NCBI RefSeq assembly: GCF_002217395.1
Contig: NZ_MUHD01000013.1
Location: forward strand, 1-59,525
Direction: 5' to 3'
DNA from: Flavobacterium plurextorum
GTDB taxonomy: Bacteria > Bacteroidota > Bacteroidia > Flavobacteriales > Flavobacteriaceae
DNA length: 59,525 nucleotides
Shown in pieces: positions 51,518-59,465 of this stretch (position 1 is the first letter of the stretch; each line of letters starts with the position of its first letter). The notes under the pieces were generated by a model, which searched no databases, was not told where the DNA came from, and was given only the letters and a program-made list of their open reading frames with translations. The position numbers and the translations under genes were made by a program.

Positions 51518-51727
51518 ATGAACTTTTTCAAAATCAAAACCAGCTGGTCAAATGCCGACTTTATTGTCTTGAAACTTTGCATTGCCTCGGCTTACATTTT
51601 AATAGGCACTTATTTTCATGATTTTTTCAGGAATTACTACACTCCTTTAATTATCTTATTTGGCATTACAGTAATTTGGTCTGTTTATTTATGGCTGAGT
51701 AAAATGAAAAACAGGAATAAGGAGTAA
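51518..51727 (+). CDS. Small two-helix membrane protein
   Basis: The 69-residue protein has two membrane helices (FIVLKLCIASAYILIGTYF and PLIILFGITVIWSVYLWL) with a polar turn and a basic C terminus. I do not recognise the family. It stands between MepB and a pseudouridine synthase gene. Confidence 0.6.
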   Translation: MNFFKIKTSWSNADFIVLKLCIASAYILIGTYFHDFFRNYYTPLIILFGITVIWSVYLWLSKMKNRNKE

Positions 51728-51759
51728 GAACAAACTCGAATTTCTTGTAAAAACAAAGC

Positions 51760-51767
51760 TATCTTTG
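51760..51767 (+). promoter_or_regulatory. -7 box of the pseudouridine synthase gene
   Basis: TATCTTTG matches TAnnTTTG, 14 bases before the ATG at 51782. No TTG at the usual -33 spacing is seen. Confidence 0.45.
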
Positions 51768-51781
51768 CAAAAAAATAAAAC

Positions 51782-52369
51782 ATGCATCGACACTTCATTC
51801 TTTTTAAGCCTTATGGTTATTTAAGTCAATTTATATATGAATTGAAAAGAAAGAAAAAACTTTTAGGCGAACTGCATGACTTTCCAGAAGGAACTATGGC
51901 AATTGGAAGACTTGATGAAGACTCTGAAGGTTTATTGCTACTCACAACTGACGGAAAGGTAAGTGAGCAAATAAGAAGTAAAAAAGTCGACAAGGAATAT
52001 TATGTTCAGGTAGACGGCATTATTACACCCGAAGCAATCGAACAATTACAGAAAGGTGTAGAAATAGGTTTTGAAGGCGGAAAATACAAAACAAAACCCT
52101 GCTCAGCTTTTATTGTAACTGAAATTCCTGATTTTGGACCTCGAGCAAAAAAAATCCGAGACGAACGCCACGGACCAACTTCGTGGGCATCAATTACCGT
52201 GAATGAAGGGAAATTTCGTCAAGTTAGAAAAATGACTGCCGCTGTTGGATTTCCTACTTTACGTTTAGTTCGCGTAAGAATAGGAAATGTATATTTGCAA
52301 AACTTAAAAGCTGGAGAAGTCCTTGAGGTTTCTGATTTTAAATTAGATAATTCTCAAATTAACGATTAA
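51782..52369 (+). CDS. rRNA pseudouridine synthase, RluE-like
   Basis: The 195-residue protein is a RsuA/RluB/E/F-type enzyme without an S4 domain. It has the entry motif HFILFKPYGYLSQF, the catalytic GRLDEDSEGLLLLT (Asp nucleophile), VDKEYYVQVDG and FRQVRKMTAAVGFPTLRLVR. RluE modifies one 23S rRNA uridine in E. coli; the precise target here is inferred. It lies 22 bases before trmL in the same direction, so both RNA-modification genes are probably cotranscribed. Confidence 0.9.
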   Translation: MHRHFILFKPYGYLSQFIYELKRKKKLLGELHDFPEGTMAIGRLDEDSEGLLLLTTDGKVSEQIRSKKVDKEYYVQVDGIITPEAIEQLQKGVEIGFEGGKYKTKPCSAFIVTEIPDFGPRAKKIRDERHGPTSWASITVNEGKFRQVRKMTAAVGFPTLRLVRVRIGNVYLQNLKAGEVLEVSDFKLDNSQIND

Positions 52370-52391
52370 CCGAACAAACAAATAAACGATA

Positions 52392-52850
52392 ATGCTAAAC
52401 GTAGTTCTTGTAGAACCAGAAATACCAAATAATACTGGAAACATTGGAAGATTGTGCGTAGGAACTGAAAGCCGACTGCACTTAATTCATCCGTTCGGAT
52501 TTGTGATAAACGATAAAAATCTAAAACGTTCTGGTTTGGATTATTGGGTTCATCTTGATGTTACGGAATACCAAAATATAGAGGAATGGATCAAGCAGAT
52601 TCCAGATCAATCACGTGTTTTTTTGATGAGCTCTCATGCTGAAAAATCATATTTAGAAACGGATTTTCAAGATGGAGATTGGTTAGTTTTTGGCAAAGAA
52701 AGCGTTGGATTAAGCAAAGAAGTTTTGGCTCGTTTTGACAATCATTTAACGATTCCAATGTCAAAACTAATTCGCAGCTTTAACATTGCAAATTCTGTTG
52801 CTTTTGTGGTTGGTGAAGCGAAGAGACAGATTGGAGCTAAAAAAGTTTAA
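52392..52850 (+). CDS. trmL: tRNA (cytidine(34)-2'-O)-methyltransferase
   Basis: The 152-residue SPOUT enzyme has NVVLVEPEIPNNTGNIGRLC, LHLIHPFGF, LVFGKESVGLSKEV and the knot region LIRSFNIANSVAFVVGEAKR. TrmL methylates the wobble nucleotide of tRNA-Leu isoacceptors in E. coli. Length and motifs are standard. A Flavo-1-like RNA element begins 58 bases downstream. Confidence 0.92.
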   Translation: MLNVVLVEPEIPNNTGNIGRLCVGTESRLHLIHPFGFVINDKNLKRSGLDYWVHLDVTEYQNIEEWIKQIPDQSRVFLMSSHAEKSYLETDFQDGDWLVFGKESVGLSKEVLARFDNHLTIPMSKLIRSFNIANSVAFVVGEAKRQIGAKKV

Positions 52851-52907
52851 TCGCTTATTTGTTTAGGTGTTTAATCGGATAATCAAAGTTCTTATGAAAA
52901 CGAATGC

Positions 52908-52998
52908 GCTAGCCCTGATGGAAACGGCATCCTTTTGTGGTAGTCCCGAAGCCTCGGGACGCCACAAAAGATATAGTGAACAGCAGGATTAGCTCCTG
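52908..52998 (+). ncRNA. Flavo-1-like structured RNA element, second copy
   Basis: The sequence runs from CGCTAGCCCTGATGGAAACGG to CAGCAGGATTAGCTCCTG. The outer arms pair imperfectly. The inner stem pairs CTTTTGTGG with CCACAAAAG, and its tip carries a second hairpin GTCCCGAAG/CCTCGGGAC. This is the same layout as 207-285 with a different apical insert. Family identity with Flavo-1 is from memory. It sits alone between trmL and the convergent ABC transporter gene, in a good position for an independent RNA. Confidence 0.65.
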
Positions 52999-53007
52999 AA
53001 AAAACTT

Positions 53008-53784
53008 CTAAGTAATCACAAATTTCCCTTTTTCGGCATCAAAAACAATATGTTCATCTTTGAACAAAGTGGCAAAATTTCCGTTTGAAATTAAATTACA
53101 AGGTTCATCTTGAACAACACTTTCTGGAGTCATAATAATCATTTCGTCACTTAATTGAATTGCCAAATCAATATCGTGAGTAGAGAATAAAATACATTTT
53201 TGAGTTTCCTGTGTTAGTTTTTTCAGCAATTTAAATAAAGAAACTTTGTGCAGTAAATCAAGATGTGTTGTAGGTTCATCTAAAATAATCAGCGGCGTAT
53301 CTTGCGCCAAAGCTCTGGCGATTAAAACCTTTTGCAATTGACCATCGCTTATTTCAAAATGCTTTTTTTGAGCCAAATGTTCTATTTGTGTCAGCGCCAT
53401 TGCTTCCTGAACCTTTTCAATATCTGTTTCAGTTAAAGAATCAACCCAATTGGTATAGGGCTGACGGCCTAATGCCGTCAACTCAAAAACGGTGAGATTA
53501 CTTGGCGGCAGTTTTTCGGTTAAAACCAAACTTAGATTCTGAGCCAAATCTAACGGCTTATAGGTATTGATATTTTTATCATTCAAAAAAACAGTTCCTG
53601 ACAAAGGCTTCTGAATTCCTGTAATAGTTCGCAGCAAAGTCGATTTCCCAATTCCGTTAGCACCAATCAACGAAACGAGTTTCCCAGAAGTTAAATTCAA
53701 GTTTAAATTTTCAGCAATAGTCACAGTTGCTTTCTTGGTTTTATATCCAATGTTTAAATTTGAAGTTTTTAAAATTGATTTCAT
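53008..53784 (-). CDS. ABC transporter ATPase, BtuD/FecE-like
   Basis: The 258-residue ATPase has Walker A LIGANGIGKSTLL, the Q loop region NLSLVLTEKLPPSN, signature SDGQLQKVLIARAL and Walker B LIILDEPTTHLDL, then the switch His in STHDIDL. The signature is SDGQ rather than SGGQ. It energises the permease at 53906 and belongs with the lipoprotein at 54941. The nearby cobalamin genes favour vitamin B12 or cobinamide over iron siderophores. Confidence 0.9.
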   Translation of the reverse strand: MKSILKTSNLNIGYKTKKATVTIAENLNLNLTSGKLVSLIGANGIGKSTLLRTITGIQKPLSGTVFLNDKNINTYKPLDLAQNLSLVLTEKLPPSNLTVFELTALGRQPYTNWVDSLTETDIEKVQEAMALTQIEHLAQKKHFEISDGQLQKVLIARALAQDTPLIILDEPTTHLDLLHKVSLFKLLKKLTQETQKCILFSTHDIDLAIQLSDEMIIMTPESVVQDEPCNLISNGNFATLFKDEHIVFDAEKGKFVIT

Positions 53785-53905
53785 CTATTTTAAGGTTCTG
53801 AGTTGCTAAGGTTCTAAGTATCTATGTTTTTCTTTGTCTCAAGATTAATTTATTTAATAACATGAGATAATCCTTTTAATCTATATAATCTGTGGCTAAT
53901 ACAAT
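53785..53905. repeat. Short repeats between ATPase and permease genes
   Basis: AAGGTTCTGAGTTGC and TAAGGTTCTAAGTATCTATG are direct near-copies at 53794-53826. This type of GGTTCTAAG repeat is common between flavobacterial genes. The rest of the 121-base gap is AT-rich without features. It makes an unusually long gap within an ABC transporter operon. Confidence 0.5.
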
Positions 53906-54934
53906 TTACTGAAAGTTTCTTTTTCGCATTAACAGCCAAATTACAACCGGCGCACCAATAATTGATGTAATTGCATTAATTGGCAATGTTACCTCTAAAC
54001 CCGGCATCTGTGACGCCATATCGCAGAACAGCATAATTATACCGCCAAAGAAAAACGTACTCCAATATAAAACAGTATGATTACTCGTTTGAAACGTCAG
54101 CTTCGCAATATGCGGAACAGCCAAACCTATAAAGGCAATAGGTCCTGCAAAAGCAGTAACACTTCCTGCTAAAATACTTGTTGCTAAAATAATTACTAAT
54201 TGTGCTCTCTTATAATTCAAACCCATACTTTTAGCATAATTTTCTCCTAAAAGCAATGCATTTAAAGGCTTGATACTGCCTGCACTTAAAAGTAAACCAA
54301 AACCTATACAAACAGCCAGAATAACAATCGATGTCCAAGAAAGATTTCCCAGACTTCCTAAAGACCAAAAGGTAAACTTCTGCAATTGTTCAGCTGAACT
54401 AAAATAGGTTAAAACTCCAACGATCGCACTTGTAAAACTGGCAAACATAAGTCCAACAATTAAAATTGCCATCGTATTTCGCAATCTTTGCGCAACCAGC
54501 AAAACTAAAAGTAAAACAGAAATACTTCCTAAAGTAGATGCCAATACAATTCCATATGGAGATAATAAAACTGAGCTTAAAAAAGACGGTAATATCGCTG
54601 CACCTAAAATTACAATAGCAACTGCCAAAATAGCTCCAGAACTCAGTCCTAATACATCCGGTCCTGCCAACGGGTTTCTAAACAATGTCTGCATCAGCAA
54701 ACCGCTTATAGACAACCCTACTCCAACCAAAATAGCTGTAATTGCTTTTGGCAGACGGTAATTAATAATAATATATTCCCAAGTTGATTTACTTGCCTGT
54801 CCTCCTGTTAAACTGCTGCACACTTCTTTGAACGGAATTGTAACAGATCCTAAACTAATGTCAAGGAAAAATATAAACAAAAGTGCCAACCCAAGTATGG
54901 AAAACAGAGTTATATTTCGCGTTTTATTTATCAA
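53906..54934 (-). CDS. ABC transporter permease, BtuC/FecCD family, TTG start
   Basis: The 342-residue permease has about ten membrane helices with the family blocks YRLPKAITAILVGVGLSISG, NPLAGPDVLGLSSGAILAVA and GPIAFIGLAVPHIAKL. The first in-frame start is TTG at 54934, six bases after the lipoprotein stop; no ATG nearby keeps the N terminus. It forms the membrane channel for the lipoprotein-bound ligand. The cobalamin genes just upstream on the opposite strand favour B12 as substrate. Confidence 0.92.
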   Translation of the reverse strand: MINKTRNITLFSILGLALLFIFFLDISLGSVTIPFKEVCSSLTGGQASKSTWEYIIINYRLPKAITAILVGVGLSISGLLMQTLFRNPLAGPDVLGLSSGAILAVAIVILGAAILPSFLSSVLLSPYGIVLASTLGSISVLLLVLLVAQRLRNTMAILIVGLMFASFTSAIVGVLTYFSSAEQLQKFTFWSLGSLGNLSWTSIVILAVCIGFGLLLSAGSIKPLNALLLGENYAKSMGLNYKRAQLVIILATSILAGSVTAFAGPIAFIGLAVPHIAKLTFQTSNHTVLYWSTFFFGGIIMLFCDMASQMPGLEVTLPINAITSIIGAPVVIWLLMRKRNFQ

Positions 54935-54940
54935 TTGATC

Positions 54941-56083
54941 TTAGTTTAATTTAGATGCAAAAGTAAACTCATAACTTGGCAACAAATCAGGATGGAAAAT
55001 TTTTATATAATCTTTTAAGACTAAATCTGGACGACTCGGCGCTAATTCATAATAAACTGTTCCGCCTGTTGCTCCAAATTTGCCTTCGAATGTATACACA
55101 TTTTTATTTTTAAAAGCATCAAACTGACTGTAATGCGGATTTGTTTTCGCTATTTCATCTAAGCTTTTAAAAGATCCTGAAGCGATCCAAAAATCAGCTG
55201 TTTTAGCTTTTACTAATATCTTTTCAAATGACAAACCTTCACTTCCAGTTCCTTTTAAATCTGACCATAAATAATTGGCGTGAGCATCTTTCATAAATTG
55301 GGCAACCCAGCTGTTTCCTTTGGCAACATACCAAACATCTTCGTACATCGAACCATACAAAACTGTTGAAGATGCAGGTTTATCTGCCACCAATTTTTTA
55401 GCTTGATTATAACTCTCCACAATTTTATCAAACAATTCTTTGGCTTTTTCTTCTTTACCAAACAAAGCTCCGTACAACTTAATCCATTCTGCTTTTCCAA
55501 GTGGAGACTGTTCCATCCAATCCGCTTGAATAAAAACATTTAGACCGCTTTTCTTTAAATTATCCAACATCGGATTATTGTTGTCTACTCCAAACGTCAC
55601 GATCAAATTTGGTGCTAATTCGATTAACTGTTCAATATTTAATTTTTCATTTTGACCTACATTTTTTACCGAACCTTTATCGATTAAAGCTCTTGTTTTT
55701 TCTGATGAAACATAATCTGTGTGTGGAAAACCAACCAGTTTATTTTCAACTTCAAGCATTTCTAAAAATGGTACATTAGTAGTTGACGTAACCACAATTG
55801 ACTCTAAAGGCACTTTTATAGTTGTGTAAGTTTCCAAACTATCCGGAACCTTTGCATCTTTTTCTTTTAAAATGTATTTGAAATTTTTATTGGCATTAGG
55901 CCACGGTTCCATAACCGTAACAACTGAATATCCATCATATTTAATGATCGAAAGCCCTGAAGCAAACTCAATACTATTTTTTGCACTTTCAGATTTTGCA
56001 ACCTCAACTGTTTCAGACTTCTTACATCCAGTAAGGATAAAAAAAGAGAAAATAAAAATTAACTTAGGGAATAAATATTTCAT
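54941..56083 (-). CDS. ABC transporter substrate-binding lipoprotein, BtuF-like
   Basis: The 380-residue protein starts with a lipoprotein signal (LIFIFSFFILTGC, Cys at 20). It then has the helical-backbone metal-receptor fold: VESIVVTSTTNVPFLEMLEV, VGFPHTDYVSS, ELAPNLIVTFGV and FGATGGTVYYELAPSRPDLV. Such proteins bind corrinoids, haem or ferric siderophores in the periplasm. B12 is suggested by context (cobU and bluB-cobT within 1.5 kb). A minus-strand -7 box TACCTTTG (56105-56112) is present. No cobalamin riboswitch fits in the 95 bases to the next gene. Confidence 0.88.
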   Translation of the reverse strand: MKYLFPKLIFIFSFFILTGCKKSETVEVAKSESAKNSIEFASGLSIIKYDGYSVVTVMEPWPNANKNFKYILKEKDAKVPDSLETYTTIKVPLESIVVTSTTNVPFLEMLEVENKLVGFPHTDYVSSEKTRALIDKGSVKNVGQNEKLNIEQLIELAPNLIVTFGVDNNNPMLDNLKKSGLNVFIQADWMEQSPLGKAEWIKLYGALFGKEEKAKELFDKIVESYNQAKKLVADKPASSTVLYGSMYEDVWYVAKGNSWVAQFMKDAHANYLWSDLKGTGSEGLSFEKILVKAKTADFWIASGSFKSLDEIAKTNPHYSQFDAFKNKNVYTFEGKFGATGGTVYYELAPSRPDLVLKDYIKIFHPDLLPSYEFTFASKLN

Positions 56084-56104
56084 GTTTTACGTTTTGGATA
56101 GGAA

Positions 56105-56112
56105 CAAAGGTA
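56105..56112 (-). promoter_or_regulatory. -7 box of the BtuF-like operon
   Basis: CAAAGGTA reads TACCTTTG on the minus strand, 22 bases before the ATG at 56083. The leader is too short for a cobalamin riboswitch. Confidence 0.45.
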
Positions 56113-56178
56113 AACCATTTTCTATTTTTTTTGTTTATTTTTATTCCTACAAAATTCAACAAACTGTATCTTTACACT

Positions 56179-56541
56179 ATGAATACCACAAAAACAAAAG
56201 TTTGCTCAAGCTGTGAAACTCAATTCAGCTGTGGAGATATTTCGGTTGAAAACAAATGCTGGTGCAATGATTTTCCGCCTATTTTCAATCTTTCTGAAGG
56301 AGGCGATTGTCTATGTCCAGTTTGTTTTAAAGAAGCATGCGAAGATAAAATTGACGCTTATATTGAAACACTGACTCCTGAAAGAGCACTTAAAAATAAA
56401 GCTGCAACCCTACCTAAAACAGAAAACCTAATTGAAGGTATCGATTATTATATCGAAGATGGCAATTATGTTTTCAAGACTTGGTTTCATCTAAAAAGAG
56501 GAAGTTGTTGTGGAAATGACTGTCGACATTGCCCTTATTGA
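56179..56541 (+). CDS. Cysteine-rich CWC plus DUF5522-like protein
   Basis: The 120-residue protein has many cysteines. The N-terminal half (CSSCETQFSCG, NKCWCNDFP, CLCPVCFKEAC) fits the cysteine-rich CWC family, likely a metal-binding ribbon. The C-terminal half ends TWFHLKRGSCCGNDCRHCPY, the ending of DUF5522. Both domains are normally separate small proteins, so this is a fusion. The ATG at 56179 gives the family start; the in-frame ATG at 56131 lies in probable promoter sequence. It lies between B12 uptake and salvage genes, but no role in B12 metabolism is known to me. Confidence 0.8.
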   Translation: MNTTKTKVCSSCETQFSCGDISVENKCWCNDFPPIFNLSEGGDCLCPVCFKEACEDKIDAYIETLTPERALKNKAATLPKTENLIEGIDYYIEDGNYVFKTWFHLKRGSCCGNDCRHCPY

Positions 56542-56603
56542 AAAGTTGTGACTTATGAGTGTTGAGTTATACGTTTGAAAAAACTATGCTTACCACTTTA
56601 TCC

Positions 56604-56641
56604 AATAATATTCATAACTTATAATTCATAACTTATATCTA
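56604..56641. repeat. Short direct repeats before cobU
   Basis: TTCATAACTTATAA is followed by TTCATAACTTATATC, with similar GACTTATGAGTGTTGAGTTA words at 56549-56570. These are low-complexity repeats of the kind common in flavobacterial spacers. Confidence 0.5.
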
Positions 56642-56650
56642 AACAAAAAA

Positions 56651-57160
56651 ATGATTTACTTGATTACCGGCGGCGAACGCTCAGGAAAAAGCGGATATGC
56701 CCAATCTCTAGCTTTACAACTTACAAACAATCCGATCTATGTAGCTACGGCCAGAAAATGGGATTCAGACTTTCAAAATCGGATAGACCGTCATCAAAAG
56801 GATCGTGATGAGCGATGGACAAATATTGAAGAAGAAAAATACTTAAGTAAAATTGATTTTTCTGGTAAAGTTGCTCTAATTGACTGTGTAACACTTTGGC
56901 TGACCAACTTTTTTGTAGACCATAAAAACAATGTCGATTTAAGTTTAGAAGAAGCTAAAAAAGAATTTCTTTTGTTAGCCGAACAAAAAAACACATCGCT
57001 TATTATTGTAACAAACGAGATTGGAATGGGCGTTCATGCTTCTACCGAAATTGGACGAAAATTTACTGAACTACAAGGTTGGATGAATCAATTTTTGGCT
57101 TCAAAAGCTGATGAAGTTGTTTTAATGGTTTCGGGAATTCCTGTCAAAATCAAAGGATAA
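56651..57160 (+). CDS. cobU: Adenosylcobinamide kinase/guanylyltransferase
   Basis: The 169-residue bifunctional enzyme phosphorylates adenosylcobinamide and transfers GMP, the first steps of cobinamide salvage into B12. It has the P loop YLITGGERSGKSGYAQSLA, IDCVTLWLTNFF, and IIVTNEIGMGVHASTEIGRK. Length and motifs are standard. It precedes the BluB-CobT fusion gene by 126 bases. Confidence 0.94.
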   Translation: MIYLITGGERSGKSGYAQSLALQLTNNPIYVATARKWDSDFQNRIDRHQKDRDERWTNIEEEKYLSKIDFSGKVALIDCVTLWLTNFFVDHKNNVDLSLEEAKKEFLLLAEQKNTSLIIVTNEIGMGVHASTEIGRKFTELQGWMNQFLASKADEVVLMVSGIPVKIKG

Positions 57161-57180
57161 AATTCTAATCCTAAAAAGGG

Positions 57181-57270
57181 AATTCCAAAATTAAAATTCC
57201 AAATTCCAACACTATATCCTACCTTTACTTATATATTCAAATTTCAGTTGTATTGGAATTTGGAGTTTAA
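57181..57270. repeat. AATTCC-type inverted repeats
   Basis: AATTCCAAAATTAAAATTCC and AAATTCCAAC (57181-57210) are complementary to TTGGAATTTGGAGTTT at 57254-57269, giving a possible long-range stem between cobU and the fusion gene. Related words occur at 26524-26546. Confidence 0.5.
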
Positions 57271-57286
57271 AAACTGGAATTTAAAA

Positions 57287-58966
57287 ATGAGCTATTTAGA
57301 TGATATTTTAAAATCACGCCGTGATACAAGGCATTTTACAACAGACGAAGTTCCCGATGAAGTAATTCAGAAAGCTTTGCAAGCTGGACATTGGGCGCCT
57401 TCTGTTGGGCTGACCGATGCGACAAGATATTATATCATAAAATCTAAAGAAGTTAAAACCGCAGTAAAAGAGCTTTTTTTAGATTATAATAAAAAAGCCG
57501 AAGAACTAACTGATAATCCCGAGCAAAAAGAACTTTACAGATCCTTAAAATTAGAAGCAATTGAAGAAGCCCCTCTAGGTCTTATTATTGCTTACGATCG
57601 TTCTGTTCTTAATCAGTTTACGATTGGAACAATTGGAAGTAACGAAGCGGTAAAATTCAGCTCCGTTTGTGCTGCTCAAAACATTTGGCTTTCGCTTACT
57701 GAACAAGGCTATGGAATGGGCTGGGTTTCGATTATCAATTATTATCAATTTAAAAAAATTCTTGACTTACCAGATAATATAGAACCGCTTGGGTATTTCT
57801 GTATTGGAAAACCCGCAACAAATTATAATAATCAGCCAATGTTACAGCAATTACATTGGAAACAAAAATCTGAAGCTCCACTTTGTACTGAAATCGACAA
57901 AATACAGAAATCAAATTTTCTAGATTTAGATTTAAAACAACAAAATAGTACTGAGATCAAAACAGATTTCAGCGCACTCCTTCAAGATAAAATAGATTCA
58001 AAAACAAAACCTATTGGCGCTTTAGGAACTTTAGAAACCTTAGCTTTTCAAATGGCAACCGTTTTTGAAACCTTAAATCCAAAAATAATAAATCCAAATA
58101 TAGTAGTTTTTGCAGCTGATCACGGCATTGCAAATCATGGCGTTAGTGCTTACCCGCAAGATGTTACCCGCCAAATGGTTACTAATTTTCTGGAAGGCGG
58201 AGCCGCAATCAATGTTTTCTGCAGTCAGAATAATATTGATTTATCTATCGTAGATTCAGGTGTAAATTATGATTTCCCAACGAATGCAAAATTGATAAAT
58301 GCTAAAATTGCAAAAGGAACTCAATCTTTTCTTCATGTTCCAGCAATGAGTGAAACCGAATTACAATTGTGCCTTGAAAAAGGAAAATCGGTTGTTGATA
58401 CGATCGCCAAAACAGGTTCAAACTGTATTGGTTTTGGTGAAATGGGAATTGGAAACACTTCGACAGCATCTGTATTAATGAGCCTTTTAACTAATTTACC
58501 AATTGAAGAGTGTGTTGGAAAGGGAACTGGTGTTGAAGACGAAAAGTTAATTCAAAAACAAAACTTGCTCAAAAGTGCCATTCAGAATTATTCTGGTCAA
58601 GCCGATTTAAAACAGCAACTGGCTTATTTTGGCGGTTTTGAAATTTTACAAATTGCCGGCGGAATGCTCGCAGCTTATGAAAACAAAATGCTCATTCTAG
58701 TTGATGGTTTTATTTGCAGTACGGCTTTTTTAATTGCTTCAAAAATAAATCCTAACATCAAACATAATGCTGTTTTCTGCCATTGCTCTGCCGAAAAAGC
58801 ACATATAAAATTACTAGATTACCTAAATGCAAAACCTGTTTTAAATCTAGATTTGCGCTTGGGCGAAGGAACCGGCTGCGCAGTCGCTTTTCCGATTTTA
58901 AAATCGGCGGAAGCATTTTTAAATGAAATGGCTAGTTTTGAAAGTGCAGGGGTAAGTAGGAAATAA
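57287..58966 (+). CDS. BluB-CobT fusion (DMB synthase plus phosphoribosyltransferase)
   Basis: The 559-residue protein joins two enzymes of the lower-ligand pathway of B12. Residues about 1-210 match BluB, which cuts reduced flavin to make dimethylbenzimidazole: RRDTRHFTTDEVPDEVIQKA, HWAPSVGLTDATRYY, EEAPLGLIIAYDRS and YGMGWVSI. Residues about 225-559 match CobT, which attaches ribose phosphate to DMB: KPIGALGTLE, ADHGIANHGVSAYPQD, FGEMGIGNTSTASVL and LRLGEGTGCAVAFPIL with the catalytic Glu. The ATG at 57287 gives the BluB start; an in-frame ATG at 57248 sits in repeat sequence. It allows direct handover of DMB. CobS and CobC would be expected downstream, outside the window. Confidence 0.93.
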   Translation: MSYLDDILKSRRDTRHFTTDEVPDEVIQKALQAGHWAPSVGLTDATRYYIIKSKEVKTAVKELFLDYNKKAEELTDNPEQKELYRSLKLEAIEEAPLGLIIAYDRSVLNQFTIGTIGSNEAVKFSSVCAAQNIWLSLTEQGYGMGWVSIINYYQFKKILDLPDNIEPLGYFCIGKPATNYNNQPMLQQLHWKQKSEAPLCTEIDKIQKSNFLDLDLKQQNSTEIKTDFSALLQDKIDSKTKPIGALGTLETLAFQMATVFETLNPKIINPNIVVFAADHGIANHGVSAYPQDVTRQMVTNFLEGGAAINVFCSQNNIDLSIVDSGVNYDFPTNAKLINAKIAKGTQSFLHVPAMSETELQLCLEKGKSVVDTIAKTGSNCIGFGEMGIGNTSTASVLMSLLTNLPIEECVGKGTGVEDEKLIQKQNLLKSAIQNYSGQADLKQQLAYFGGFEILQIAGGMLAAYENKMLILVDGFICSTAFLIASKINPNIKHNAVFCHCSAEKAHIKLLDYLNAKPVLNLDLRLGEGTGCAVAFPILKSAEAFLNEMASFESAGVSRK

Positions 58967-59033
58967 ACGCCAATTTTCAATCGTAGTTTATAACTTTGAG
59001 TTACAGTTTGAAATTATTTTTAAAAAATCATAT

Positions 59034-59465
59034 ATGCCTTTTACTAAAATTTATATTCATTGTGTTTGGAGTACTAAAAATAGGTTTCCTTTTTTAAACT
59101 CAGTTGATCTACGTCAAAAAATTTGGCATCACATAAAAGAAAATGCGGTAAAAAAAGAAATATATCTTGACTTTATTAGCGGATATTCTGATCATTGTCA
59201 CTGTTTAATTTCATTAGGAAATAATCAAACAATTCAGAAAACAATACAGTTGTTAAAAGGCGAATCTTCATATTGGATTAATAAAAACCAATTGACTAAA
59301 GAAAAATTTGAATGGCAAGATGAATATTTTGCTGTTTCAGTATCAGAATCTATTGTTGATAAAGTGAGAGATTACATTAAAAATCAAGAAGAGCATCATA
59401 AAAAGAAAACATTTCAAGAAGAATATGATGAATTTATGATGAAATTTGGCTTTAAGCATTCTTAA
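59034..59465 (+). CDS. IS200/RAYT-like single-domain transposase
   Basis: The 143-residue protein is a Y1_Tnp-type HUH nuclease. It starts MPFTKIYIHCVWSTKNRFPF, has the metal motif DHCHCLISLG (H-x-H), and VRDYIKNQEEHHKKK with the catalytic Tyr candidate. This is the fold of IS200/IS605 TnpA and of REP-associated transposases. The small size, absence of TnpB and flanking short hairpins favour a single-copy RAYT-like enzyme or a small IS200 element. It follows the cobalamin fusion gene. Confidence 0.88.
   Translation: MPFTKIYIHCVWSTKNRFPFLNSVDLRQKIWHHIKENAVKKEIYLDFISGYSDHCHCLISLGNNQTIQKTIQLLKGESSYWINKNQLTKEKFEWQDEYFAVSVSESIVDKVRDYIKNQEEHHKKKTFQEEYDEFMMKFGFKHS

Noticed and set aside
56084..56178. 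Cobalamin riboswitch before the BtuF-like gene
   Set aside because: The space is 95 bases, too short, and no B12-box-like core is visible.
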